Assembly (NCBI GenBank): GCA_021234155.1
Contig: JAJEKV010000063.1
Span: forward strand, 902,947 to 966,946
Length of the DNA stretch: 64,000 bases
Direction of reading: 5' to 3'
DNA from: Isoetes taiwanensis
Lineage: Eukaryota; Streptophyta; Lycopodiopsida; Isoetales; Isoetaceae
Within the stretch, counting starts at the first letter, position 1, and the number at the start of each line of letters is the position of its first letter. The translations under genes and the position numbers were made by a program. The notes beneath the pieces are model-generated. The model was given only the letters and a program-made list of their open reading frames with translations. It ran no database searches and was not told the DNA's origin. Positions 11,769 to 22,689 of this stretch are shown piece after piece.

Positions 11769-14700
11769 ATGAAGTTAATTACTTGGAGGAAGGAGAGCCA
11801 TCTCTCAGCTCAGAACCTATAAGTCTGACATTATTATGCTCCAGGAAACCAAATTGCCAAAATTTGAGAGCTCAAATTTATCTGAGTGGATATACCCGGG
11901 TTCTTCTTCCATTTGGATTGAAGCCAATGGTACTAGTGGGGGATTAGCCATTATTTGGAAATCTTTGACTCACGTCTCCTTTTATAATAGCCCAAGTAGA
12001 TGCTGGCAAACTGTTATTTTTAAAATTAACAATTCCAATTTTGGAGTTGTTAATGTTTATGCTCCTACTTGTCCAAAGGAGAGAGAAAATATTTGGCCTG
12101 AAATCAACTCTTGGATCTCTTCTCAGCCCATAATGAATTGGGTTGTCTCTGGAGATTTTAATAATACTCCAAACTGGGATATGAAGTTAGGTAACAAAAT
12201 CAATATGTCCACTACCGAGAGAGTTAATTGGGATTCTTTAATCTCCGATACCAATCTCATTCATGTACCTTCTTCAACTGCAAACTTTACTTGGACAAAT
12301 AAACAAAAAAACTCCAAAAGAGTTTACTGTGCCTTAGACAGGTTTTATGTCTCAAATTCATCAGGGTCATTTTGGGATAATTGTTATGTGATTATAATGA
12401 GGCCATCTCCATTTTTGACCATCAGCCTCAATTTCTTCACACTACTCACTTGCTAAATTTGCCTAAAGATGGGAACACTCCATTCAAATTTAATTGCCTA
12501 CTCCACAATGAGCAATTCTGTCTAGACTTCAAGAATTTCTATCTGAATATGCAAAATAGGCTAAATGACATTAATACTCCCTATGGCTCCCAATCTATGA
12601 AAAGCTTTTACTCCAAGCTCAAGCAGATCAAATCTTGGATTAAGAACTGGTCGAAGTCCTGTTTTAAAGAGAGATCTAGACATAAGGACAATCTTCTTGC
12701 TCAAATGAGGGATATTAGAACTCATCTTCAGAATGATCCTCATAATCCTAATCTTCAAATTGGTGAGGAGATCTTAGAGAACCAAATTAAATCTATTGAA
12801 GAGTCTGAGGCCTTGAGCTATGCTATCAAATGCAAAATCAAATATAACAAGGAAATGGATATAGGTAGCTTTAAATTTTTCTATAGGACTGCCAAAAATA
12901 GAATGCTAAATAACTCGATTGTGCATGTCCAGTCTGAGAATGGCATTACCATTGACACCCCTTCTGAGATTAAGAAATACTTTCATGGTCAGTATGCTAC
13001 TCTCTTCAGTGAAAAGCCTGATTGCTCTGATGTTTCCTTAAAGAGTGCTAAGTTCATTTCCTTGATAAACCAGATTATTCCAAATAATCAAAGTCTTATG
13101 GATGATTCAATTGCTGCTCTCCCCTCTGAGCCTGAAATTTACAATGTCCTCATGAGCTTTAGTAAAGGGAAATCTCCAGGTCCTGATGGCATCCCACCCG
13201 AATTTTATTTGCATTTCTGGGATTTATTAAAAGTGGATATTGTGAAGCTTGTTCATGGCTTCTGGATGGCAGACCATCTTCTATTTCTGCTGGTTTCATC
13301 ACTCTAATTCCTAAGGTTGATAAGCCAGTCTCTTTTTCTGATTGGAGACCTATCTCTCTAACTAATTCCACTTATAAGCTTTGTGCAAAGATCATTGCCA
13401 ACGGAGTTAAGCCTTTCCTCCAGAAGCATATTGACATTAAACAATCTGCTTTTTTGCCAAATAGATTTATTCTTGATAATTACGTTATAGCTATGGAGGG
13501 ATTGCATTGGAACAAAGTCTCCTCTCAGAAATGTGTTCTTCTCAAGCTGGATAAAGGGCTTTCGATTCTGTCAACTGGAATTTTCTTGAGTTTGCTTTGA
13601 CCAAAATTGGCTTCAACTCCAAAATCATTTCCCTTATCTTTGGTCTAAACTCCATGGCCAACTCCTCTGTTCTTATTAATGGTTCACCATCCAATTTCTT
13701 TAAGCTTGCTAGAGGTGTCGGACAGGGTTGCCCTTTAGCTCCCTACTTATTTCTAGTGGTGGCTGAATTGCTTACTAGGGCAGTTGATTTTCAGGATTGT
13801 GGCAAAATTAAAGGACTTGATCTCCCTGACAATAAAGGCGGCTTAATTATCTCTCAATATGCAGATGACACGTTTGCTTTCTTAGACTCTAAACCTGATA
13901 ATATTGCCAATTTCCTAGGCATCATTGACTTATTCTCGGCTGCCTCTGGAATTTATTTGAATATTAATAAGAGTGTTATCATTGGAGATTACAATCGAGA
14001 CTCTTTATGTGGCATCAAAGTTCTGAATGAAATGCAAGCTACTAAGCTCCTTGGTATGCCTTTGTCTCTGAATCCTAACATAAAGGGGTTATGGGATCCT
14101 ATTTTGCAGAGAATCAGGAAAAAGTTGAACATCTTTAGAAACACTCTTTCTCTGGCAGGTAGAACATTAATTGCAAATTCTGTTCTGGCAGCATCTCACA
14201 TATATTTCTCCTCTGCTCTGGTGGCCCCTAAATATATTTACAATGAGCTAGAGAAGACTATTAGAAATTTTATTTGGAATGGAAATCACTCTGTCAACTA
14301 GGACACTCTCACTCGATCTAAAAGTGAAGGAGGGTTAGGCTGCAAAAATTTGTATCTTCAAGCTTGTGCTCTAGCTGGTAAGTTCATTTGGAGAACTTTG
14401 GCTGGTAATAATTCAATGGCCTCCATCTTCATTAGATACTGGATCTCATGTTCATATCCTCAGGGGCATCCTTCCATTAAACACTCTCTGCCTGAGTCAG
14501 CTTTTTGCAATATTCATCTAGGTAAAAACACATCTTCCCTTATGCATAACTTAATCAAAGCCTGGAATGTTGTTCATTACTGCTTTGAGGATCTTGATTT
14601 ACAAGAGCATAATATGCAATCCTCCCTTTTTTGGTCTGCTGGTTTCAAGGACTGTGATGGTAATATTTTGGCCTTGAAGCACCCAAAGACCTATAGGAAG

Positions 14701-15509
14701 TGGAGCTCCTATACCTAATTACCTGGACAAATTTAAGGAGGCTAATTCATGGCACCTCGACTGATAAAGTTATTTTCTTGCATTTCAAAAATATCCTTGC
14801 TCTTTGTACTAATTTGGATAACTGTGATAACAGTCTTCTCTAGAAAATCAATGGAATTAGTACTTACAAGGTCAGTAAGGTTTATGCCAAAATTAATTAC
14901 AAGGCCACTCCTGTCAAAGCTAGCATTAAATGGTCTATTTCTGCAGATGAGTGTAAAACCTTATTCAGGAATACATGGAATTCTTACTGCCCCCCAAAAG
15001 TCAACTACTTTATCTGGTTGATTGCTCATAATAGTCTTCCTAATCTTGTCTCCTTATCCAAGAGAAACCCAAATATTGTGCCAGCATGCCAATCTAATAC
15101 TTTGCAGCATATTTTTAATTGTCCTAAATTGGTGACTTTCTGGAATTGGTTTTATAGTAAATTTGGTCATTATTTCAATGTCAACAATCGAGGTAATTTG
15201 CTACAGTGTATCCAAAGTAATGATGCTTTCAAAAATACTGTCATGTTCACTGCTCTCTGGAATATTTGGAAATCCAGAAATAGGATTATTCATGGTCATA
15301 AGAAATTCTCAACTTTCTGGATCAAGATGAGTTTCCAATTAGACTTAGAAGCTTATGTAACTGCTCACAAAAGTAAATTTGCTGACTCTTATGACAGAAA
15401 TTGGGATCAAATTGGTAAATTCTTTAGTGGATTTAATATATTTGTTTCAAATCTGCGAGTTGTCAATTCTAATGCTCCTTTCTCTGATCTTTTTGATAGA
15501 ATATCTTGA
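11769..15509 (+). pseudogene. LINE family A ORF2: endonuclease and reverse transcriptase, frameshifted
   Basis: ATG 11769 starts the expected MKLITW. A frameshift follows, then the endonuclease from about 11830: LQETKLPKFE, GGLAIIWKS, GVVNVYAPTCPKERE, VVSGDFNNTP and LDRFYVS are the standard catalytic and binding motifs, and FDHQP follows a frame change near 12400. The reverse transcriptase begins with KSPGPDGIPPEFY at about 13165, continues with LIPKVDKP, DWRPISLTN and SAFLPNRFILDN in another frame, then VGQGCPLAPYLF at about 13718 and the catalytic YADDT at about 13858. A region with a degenerate Cys/His domain (PACQSNTLQHIFNC) leads to the stop at 15507-15509. The usual LKLDKAFDS motif is damaged near 13550. 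The enzyme would nick target DNA and prime reverse transcription from the nick; at least five frame disruptions make it non-functional. Confidence 0.85.
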
Positions 15510-15546
15510 ATTTCTCAAAGGGGAGGGCAAAAATAAATTTGACTCC

Positions 15547-15966
15547 ATGTTGAGCTATCATGAAGCCACTTTGTACTACAATAGCACTGGGGTTACAGAT
15601 CTGCAGCCACCAGGGCCAGGTGCATCAGATGATGATATCAAGTTATATGAGGTCAGGAGAAATAGCAATGAAAACTCATGGGCCAGAATCTATTGCAGGG
15701 AGGTTGTGCAGATGTACTGTCTATTCAACTTTTTGTTCATGTATCATTACTCCTTGACAGATAGGCATTTGAGCAGTAAAGAGTTGTATTACTCACACAA
15801 GATGCTAGCAGATCTTTATGGTACCCTACTGATATTGATGGGTAAGGAGGACATCCATCACTTGCTCATGGAAAATGGATCTGAATATAGCAGTTACAAG
15901 TTTGGAACAGACAAAGGCTTCTATTGGGTGTACAACAAAATTTTCGACCAGATCATGCAACAATGA
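15547..15966 (+). CDS. Extra 139-codon ORF downstream of LINE ORF2
   Basis: The ATG at 15547 lies 37 bp after the ORF2 stop, in a different frame, and is open to TGA at 15964-15966. The frame is also open upstream of the ATG, back into the ORF2 end. The predicted protein is soluble-looking, with an acidic GASDDDIKLYE segment, aromatic-rich stretches (YCLFNFLFMYHY) and a Tyr/Trp-containing end (KGFYWVYNKIFDQIMQQ). I recognise no domain and know of no equivalent in the usual plant L1 layout. The ORF is intact while ORF1 and ORF2 carry many disruptions, which is notable. Alternatives are a transduced or captured host fragment, a C-terminal ORF2 extension shifted by one frameshift, or chance. Confidence 0.45.
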   Translation: MLSYHEATLYYNSTGVTDLQPPGPGASDDDIKLYEVRRNSNENSWARIYCREVVQMYCLFNFLFMYHYSLTDRHLSSKELYYSHKMLADLYGTLLILMGKEDIHHLLMENGSEYSSYKFGTDKGFYWVYNKIFDQIMQQ

Positions 15967-16400
15967 GTCTGCAATTTCCTACTGAGCCACTTCATACTTC
16001 ACCCCACCTTCCATACATTAGCTTTCAAATCATGAACCGGTCAAATTTGCCGATGCTCAATAACTTGTCTTTTTTGCTTAACATCAGCCTTTGGTACTTG
16101 GAAAGTTATAATGTTCTTGCAGGTTTTTTGGATCTCATTGCTGGGCATCTCGGACACCATATATTGGAGCTCGGGGCAAAGCAGAATTTTGTATACACTT
16201 TGACTACTCTATTGGTCTGCTACTCTATTTTAAAGTGGTTGCTATATTTACTGTAACTACTACTTTCTTTTTGGATCACTATGCCAAATCTTTTGCTAAT
16301 GTGGAAGTTTCTACTCCCATTAGTAAGACTATTGTATGGCTTTAATTAATTAATGGAAAAAACATCTCTCACCTTCAAAAAAAAAAAAAAAAAAAAAAAA

Positions 16401-17185
16401 GTCAATAAAGACCTTTTATCTTACCATTCCGATGCCTTCGGAACTTAAAGATACAATTGGCAGCCCTAAAAGAAAACAGGTGCCTTTTTCTTTTAGGCCT
16501 AGACTTGATTACAAGTTATAGCAACAATTTATCATTAAGACAATTTGCTTTATTCTTGTGTAGCTAAAAAATAAGAGCACATGGACTTTCAAACAAATAG
16601 ATATGTAAAACAATGATTCCATTATCTGATCTGATATGCCATTAGCTACATTCCTCTAGGTAGCTAAAAGGCAAGTGTGCCTGTTCTCATATAATCATAT
16701 GTACAAAAAGTCCCCTAAGATAGTACAAGTAAAAATATCTTTATATTTCATGTTCTTAATTTTAAAGACGACATCATTTATAGGCAAAAGGCTATAATAA
16801 AGTCAATGTTTTTTGCAAACCAGTTTAGAAGTCTTAAGTACAAAACTTCTCGTATAATCATTCCCTCGTTACGCGTGTAGCCATGATTAAAGTAGATCTT
16901 GTCCTGCATTAGGACAGCATATCATGGAGTAAGTTTCATGTTTATTGTACTGTGGCAAGACAAGCATAAGTTTAGATAGCTTATCTGGATTTTCCACAAT
17001 GATCACATGTAAAAATCATATCACCATCCCAAACAAACAAAAACAAGGAGGTGGAGTCCCGGTTACCTGCAGCCAACCAGACAAATGTTAGCCTGAAAAG
17101 GGTAACAATGAGAGGGCCGACAGGTAAGCTATGGAACACCACGGTTTATCACCCATCACCGTGCTCTTGTTCAGTGAAAGAAAAT
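16401..17185. repeat. Diverged relative of the 26-36 kb tandem unit
   Basis: Right after the LINE poly(A), 16450-16520 aligns with 26225-26290: both read TACAATT.GCAGCCCTAA, then a GAAAAC(C)AGGTG block and TTAGGCC. A second match is 17055-17160 against 26597-26700, sharing the order GTTACCTGCAG, TTAGCCT, AAGGGTAA, CAGGTAAGCTA, TTATC(A/G)CCC and TTCACC/ATCACC. On the minus strand these keep splice-like signals around a small exon (TTTTCAG/GCTAAC...CTGCAG/GTAACC). Identity is roughly 65-75% by eye. So a gene-containing segment exists here once, in an old form, as well as in the young tandem array. Confidence 0.6.
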
Positions 17186-17820
17186 CAAGAACAACAATGT
17201 TCAAACAATGTGGACTTATTAGGAATTCCCAACAAAATCACGTTGAGACAACAAAAAGTTCACACCTAAGATAGAATTTTGCATTATGCAGCAATGTTAG
17301 AGCACTCTATCAATGCCATCTTTGAAAGCTCGGCCATTTTTACGCTAAAATATTGCATATATTATGCTATGCCAAACATGCCTAAAATATGATAGCTTGT
17401 ATCAGTGGTAGCAAGTAGTGGAAAAACAAATCACAAAGCCTAATATTTCTTTGCAACAGCTAGTATCAGTGCAGCATTACATTAATGTCAAAGATCATAA
17501 GGATTTAAACTCTTCATATTCAGAAATTGAGAAAGAGTCAGTCAGGAGCATTAAGGATATCTGATGTATTTAGCCACAAAAGAGAAGGCAAGTATGACCT
17601 GCATTTCCTTCTCAAATTTCCTGATCCAACGATTGAAATATCATGTTCTTAGATATGCTGCTCAAATGTTTACATACCTGGTTTGAAGTCTCTAGTCAAT
17701 AAAAATCGAGTAGAGCAAAACGTTGCATGCTGCAGTTGAGTTGGCTTTTATCACGATATCTTCCAACAATTGCAAACAATTTGAATGAAGCTCCCAATTT
17801 GTTTTGTCAAATGTTGAATA
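17186..17820. other. No supported gene; flank of the TIR transposon
   Basis: The stretch is AT-rich with no convincing reading frame or repeat. It probably continues the diverged relative of the tandem unit and ends in AATA, immediately before the transposon's terminal inverted repeat. Confidence 0.3.
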
Positions 17821-17850
17821 GGGTGAAAGTATCTTTTGTGGGTAGCAAAA
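17821..17850 (+). repeat. Left terminal inverted repeat
   Basis: GGGTGAAAGTAT at 17821-17832 and GTGGGTAGCAAAA at 17838-17850, separated by CTTTT. It is the inverted counterpart of 24899-24927, where the spacer is GCTG when read on the minus strand. The preceding AATA may be the target-site duplication. Confidence 0.8.
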
Positions 17851-17928
17851 ACGCGACCCCAAAGACTAGCACCAAAGACCCAAAAATACATTTTTCCCAC
17901 CCACATACATTTTTTCCCCACCCTTCAC

Positions 17929-17936
17929 CTATATAG
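17929..17936 (+). promoter_or_regulatory. TATA-like element upstream of the transposon's plus-strand gene
   Basis: CTATATAG lies about 240 bp before the ATG at 18167 and about 110 bp inside the left inverted repeat. That fits a core promoter near the element end. A matching CTATATAAG sits at 24871-24879 near the other end, reading toward the right terminus. The call rests on motif and position only. Confidence 0.4.
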
Positions 17937-18166
17937 TACCACCTATATTCTGCTTTCGCTCTATTCGCCTAGCAAAACCCGTTTATACAATCATTACCCG
18001 CTTGCCGCCCCAAGAATGAAAGCGACCCCTAGATCTGGAACCACTAGACAAACGAACGAACTTTTCGAATTTGTGTTTTTCCAAATCTCTTTCCCAACTT
18101 TCTCTACTCCGCCAAGCAACCCGCGAATTTGCGCTTTGGTTTCCACTTTATACAAACAGATCAACC

Positions 18167-21100
18167 ATGGTAAAGAAGGTGATTGATCCGCTTGTATCCA
18201 AGCGAAGAATTCCAACTAACCCATTATCCGGTAAGCAAAAAGCAACAAAACAAAATTTCAATGGGTTTAGGGTTCAACCCTGTTAATTGATTTTCTTGCA
18301 TTCTTCCGGCCGAAGAAACGCTCCCTTAAGACCCACCTGGCTGATTGCCGAACCAAGAAGACTTCCATCGCGTATGCAAATAGCTTTCCGCCAAACGAGG
18401 GCGTTCATCCCTCTCAATTTCTAACACCTCAGAATGACCTCATATCTCGCATGCAGAGTACAATGAAGTTTGGGATACCAAAAGGGTCATTCCCCGCAAA
18501 ACTTCCATTGACAAGGTGAGGCGAAAACTAAGAAGCTCTAATAGAGCTTTCGAAAGCAAAATATACCCGGACGGGTTGAAGAAACGCCCTAAGTTAGAAA
18601 AGACAAAGATCATACCTATTTGCATTCAATAACCCCCAATTTGAAGCAGGATCCACGTGGTTCAAGGTTAATTGGGCGCAGTTGCAAAGAAAGAGTAGAG
18701 CCTACAAAGCAGCAAGGTTAAAAGTGAACCTAAGCAGCGGCTTTCTTCCGGAAGAAGCAGGGTGAGGCCAAAAAATCTCAAAGAAACCACAAAGACCTCG
18801 AAAGCATAGCGAAGGCCAGCCAGAGGAGGCACCGTATTAAATTAGAAGGGAGGTCATCCATATGGAGCTTTTGCACCGTGCCCAACAAATTACATGCATT
18901 TATGGGGAGAACATATCACGCCTTCTTCCTCCTATGCAAAGATTTGCAGAAACCCTAGACACGCTTGTGTTGATTTAGTCTCCAAGAAGGAGCTAGTTGT
19001 CCACCCCAAAAGCTAAGGGAGCTTTCTTCTTGGCTTCAAGAGAAATTGCGAAAATTAAAGACAACATCTCACGCCTTCAAGCAGTCACAGTCCCCGATCT
19101 TTGCCGGTGCCTCTCACGAAACTATCGAGCTTGAGAGAGAGAAAGACATGGCGAGTACATGCTCAAAGCCCTTTGTTGAAATGGGGGTGGCCCAATAGAT
19201 GAGGGGATAGTTCAACAGGTGGCCACTATAGTCAGCCGAGGTTGCAAACATCAAGTGCAACTTGCAAAAAGCCAAGCAAAGCATTTACAAATCTCAACAG
19301 TTTAGGAACTTACAAGGAGAGTCGCCCCACCTTGTGAGCATCTATCCCGTGACATTCAAAGGTTGCCAATTGAGATGAGGAGCGATGCTCCACATGCGGG
19401 CTGGCATTCCGTGATGATTACACCCTAAGTCCGGTGAAATGTGGCCAATGTTATATCATGTCACCTGCTCGAGTTTGCTTATGGAGAAGACACACGCCTC
19501 CAATGCTCGTAAAAACCAAAGCAGCTTAGTGGAGGAATTGGGGAAGATAAATAAGCAGAACCCTTACATGCTTTGGGCAAAGACACAAACAAATAGTTGA
19601 GACAATTGACCTAGATGAGGTGGTAGCTACAACCCGGATAGCAACAGAAAAGGAAGCATGTCAAAACACCTCTTAGTAAAGGACCCCCGACACAAGTCTA
19701 CAAGGACTCGAACTCCACAAGCAAGAACAAACCAAAAAGGTACACGCTTGTTTCTCGGTGGGTACATTAGAAGCGCCTCAGAGATGATGAATAAAGACGA
19801 GGCAAGCAAATCAGAGACATTGCAAAAGACCTCGAAGACCGCGGCTAAAGACACCAACACGGTCCAAAGCAGATTCCAAAGAGTTCCGACGATGTCGAAA
19901 TACAATATAGTTCCAAATTCTCGCAAAGAACCTCTACAAAGGCCTCCTCTAACATCATGTTGATGCAGGGGCGCATAAGGATGTTGAAGACCCGAATATA
20001 GTGGATAAGCAGTGTGAACAAGGTTGTGAGCCGAATCACAGAAGCTCATAAGGTCCGTGACCAAAAGGTCCCGGACCCCGAGAGAGGGGTGAGTCGATGA
20101 TTCTGGTTGATGAGGACGCGCCTATAGGCGTGGCACTAGGAAAAAAAAAAAATTGCCTAATGTAATTTATATGTACTCGTTTCAAGGCCAATTTTGTTTG
20201 CACAAGACTTGGCAAAACGATCGCTTAAAAAGGTTTTTGTGTAATACCATAATATATGTTTTTCCCCCATTGTGTCCTTGTAAAATTTGTTTCGAAGTTT
20301 CAACCTAGGGATCAATATGCATTTGCATGCGTAGGAGAAGGCAGCCACAAGTGGTGCTTTAATCAACTGAGGGTCAAGATAGTGAGAGAACCTGCATGGA
20401 TAATGAAGAAACCAAAGTGCAAAACAAACTCTTACATATAAAAGGTGCAATCCAATATTTAAGTTCAAGCGCTTATTTTACTTGTCTTATTTCACTTGGC
20501 ATAATGTCCCCGCCAGCCATTGGTAATTGTAGCACCACTTTTGATTTTGCAGAGACCAAGGACCCTAAGCCACCACTTGGTACTTGTTATCGATAGCCGT
20601 GAAACACCCATACATTGGGGACGGGGGAGATACTAGTAAGGATGTATCTAGCTATGGCTATCAAGACTTCCATCACCGGGTAGCAAAGATAAACCCGTAG
20701 TCCAAAGAAATCGCAACAACTTCCAAAGACGCCCGGATAGCACTTCCCAAAGACAAACAAAGATGATAAGCACGATGCGCAGAGCCATCGACAAAGTGGT
20801 TGCAAACGCCGAGGGATGGACACCTGCATGAAGTGCATGGTGCTTGACATAAATGGTGTAATCGCACGCATACAACAGAGGAGAATGAATCAAAAAATCT
20901 TGCATCCACCACAAACGAACCATGTTGTAAAAAGAAACGCAAGTAAGTACCTCATTTGCGTAACCCACTGTATCATGAGTTTGTGGAGTGGGCACCGCAG
21001 AGGTTTGATGTTGTGATTTGGAGTGCTTCTCTACTTAATACAAGGGATATGGTGGATGCATTGTTCCCTCGATCCGGACTGATTCTTGAAGATATATGGT

Positions 21101-21546
21101 CAAGAGCATTGCTATGCATGCAGCATCCAACCAAACGTAAAAGCAACTATTTTTCAAGGAGTTGAAGGTTGTTCTTGAGGATTTTCCTCAATATCATGGT
21201 ATGATTTTCTTGGTTGATGACGGCTGCACAAAGGGTTTTCTAAACCCCGCACACACAACCGCTTCGCTATGCCTTTCAAGGGGCAAGAAGAGGACAATTT
21301 TTGCGTAAGTTTGTGTGTCCGGCTTTGGAATACTTGGCCTCTCATACAGTACAGGAAACGATCTCACAAATTGATTTCACTGATGCATGGTTGGCCCCGG
21401 AGACAGTTGCAGTGCTGGATTACTGTCTCAACAACTACCTTGTCTCAGCCTACTATATCCTCAATGCTCCTATTGAAGTACAAAGGCAGCTGCTGGGCAC
21501 CCTTCCTGGCGACGAGCATAGATTTGAGGACTTCGATGACTTATGA
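18167..21546 (+). pseudogene. Basic protein with C-terminal FCP1/HAD-phosphatase-like domain, inside the transposon
   Basis: The start is ACCATGG at 18167; a 64 bp first exon (MVKKVIDPLVSKRR...) ends before GTAAGC at 18231. An open segment at about 18455-18633 (VRRKLRSSNRAFESKIYP, KKRPKLEKTKII) and one at 19658-19963 are strongly basic and Lys/Thr/Ser-rich, suggesting a nuclear, disordered N-terminal part. At 20816-21546, through two frame changes, an FCP1 homology domain is readable: CMVLDINGVIA, then a basic link, YHEFVEWAPQRFDVVIWSAS, then FLVDDG and a Glu/Asp-rich end (HRFEDFDDL). FCP1-type enzymes are HAD phosphatases with a DxDG(T/V) loop. Here the loop is D-I-N-G-V: the nucleophile Asp is kept but the second acidic residue is Asn, as in some plant FCP1-like proteins, so activity is doubtful. 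It is most likely a captured host gene, now frameshifted. Confidence 0.6.
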
Positions 21547-22689
21547 AGTAACCATTGTACACTACTTTTTTGTAATATATGCAGATTACTTTGTGTTATA
21601 TCTTGAGTATTGAGTGATCTTGTAAGATGTCTCAAATGTTGAGTGTACAATTTTCTGTAATATATATCAAGCTTACTCTGCAATACTACAAGCATTGTTT
21701 CCAGTACTAAAATACTCCAATACAGCACTACTACAAGCATTGTTTCCAATACTAAAAGACTCCAATACTCACAAGCATTGTCTCCAATATAATGATCAAA
21801 ATTTGAGACAAGTACACAAGTAACTCTGCACTGTTAAAATGATAAAACAACTAGGTCAAAGCATATTCAACCTTCATATGGCGGTTGTCAAGGATCATCC
21901 GTGAGTAGCCCGATCAAGGGAAAATCATTAGTGCCGTGAATCTGATTCATCTCAAACTTGATGGCGATACGTGATGATCAGATCGAAGGTCGACCTTTGT
22001 CTTCAAGTAGCTCCCAAGTACCATCGGGCCGACAAAGATAGTACAAACCAGCCAACACATGTTCATCGACATTGAAGGTCGGATTCATATATCCTTTGAC
22101 AATTGAACATCCAGGATATGCCTCGGCTTAACACATTTGATCACATAGAAATCTGCATTCTCCCCGATTTCCCTCCCTCACTACAACAAAAAAGTTATCA
22201 CCTTCCTCTATGTTTCCACTAAGCCATTCTCCATCACCTTCAAAAAATGCCTCATCGATTTAGGCCTTCAAGACCTTCACCCGACTGACTTTTCTCGGCT
22301 TTAGAGTAACATATTTCCAATTCTTTAACCTCGCTTGTTCACACAAGATGACCCAGCATCAGTTTTTACTTTCAAACAATTACCACGAAACAACTTAAAC
22401 CTCTATGAGCCACCCTTTGTGCTTGATTTGGCCAAGTATGTCCCGATCTTTGTGTATTTCCTTCGTCCCTTCTACCCCGGCCCAGTCCGGCCTTTTCAAT
22501 CCCTATCAACATCATCCTTTCCAATGAACCAAAAGTGCCCCCTAAAAGCCGGTAACAACTATTGCGGTTCACATACAAGACAGAGGCACATTACAAAGAT
22601 TACACAAAAGAGATAAAAGCGGATAAAAAGCACTTTTTGTGAAGCGGATGAAAGCACGTTAAAAGCGGATGAATGCGGATGAAAGCATA

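Larger units (their letters stand above)
9050..16400 (+). mobile_element. L1-type LINE (family A), near full length, inactivated
   Basis: The element has the standard plant L1 order: gag-like ORF1 with a zinc knuckle, ORF2 with apurinic-type endonuclease, reverse transcriptase and a C-terminal Cys/His domain, a 3' region, and a 24 bp poly(A) tail at 16377-16400. The end just before the tail contains TTAATTAATTAATGG, typical of plant L1 3' ends. Several frameshifts and stops in both ORFs show it is dead. The 5' boundary is uncertain and placed near a pyrimidine-rich segment before the first ORF1 ATG. I found no convincing target-site duplication next to that boundary. An unusual feature is a third open frame after ORF2. 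Confidence 0.85.

Noticed and set aside
7604-16410. GTCAATAAAG at 7604 and again right after the LINE poly(A) at 16401, as a 10 bp target-site duplication
   Set aside because: It would make the LINE 8.8 kb with 1.5 kb of exon-like sequence before ORF1. A chance 10 bp match within this distance is possible, and no LINE 5' end is visible at 7614.
19627-20064. 145-residue minus-strand frame with hydrophobic stretches
   Set aside because: Opposite the basic plus-strand exon of the FCP1-like gene; hydrophobicity is the complement of Lys/Thr-rich codons.
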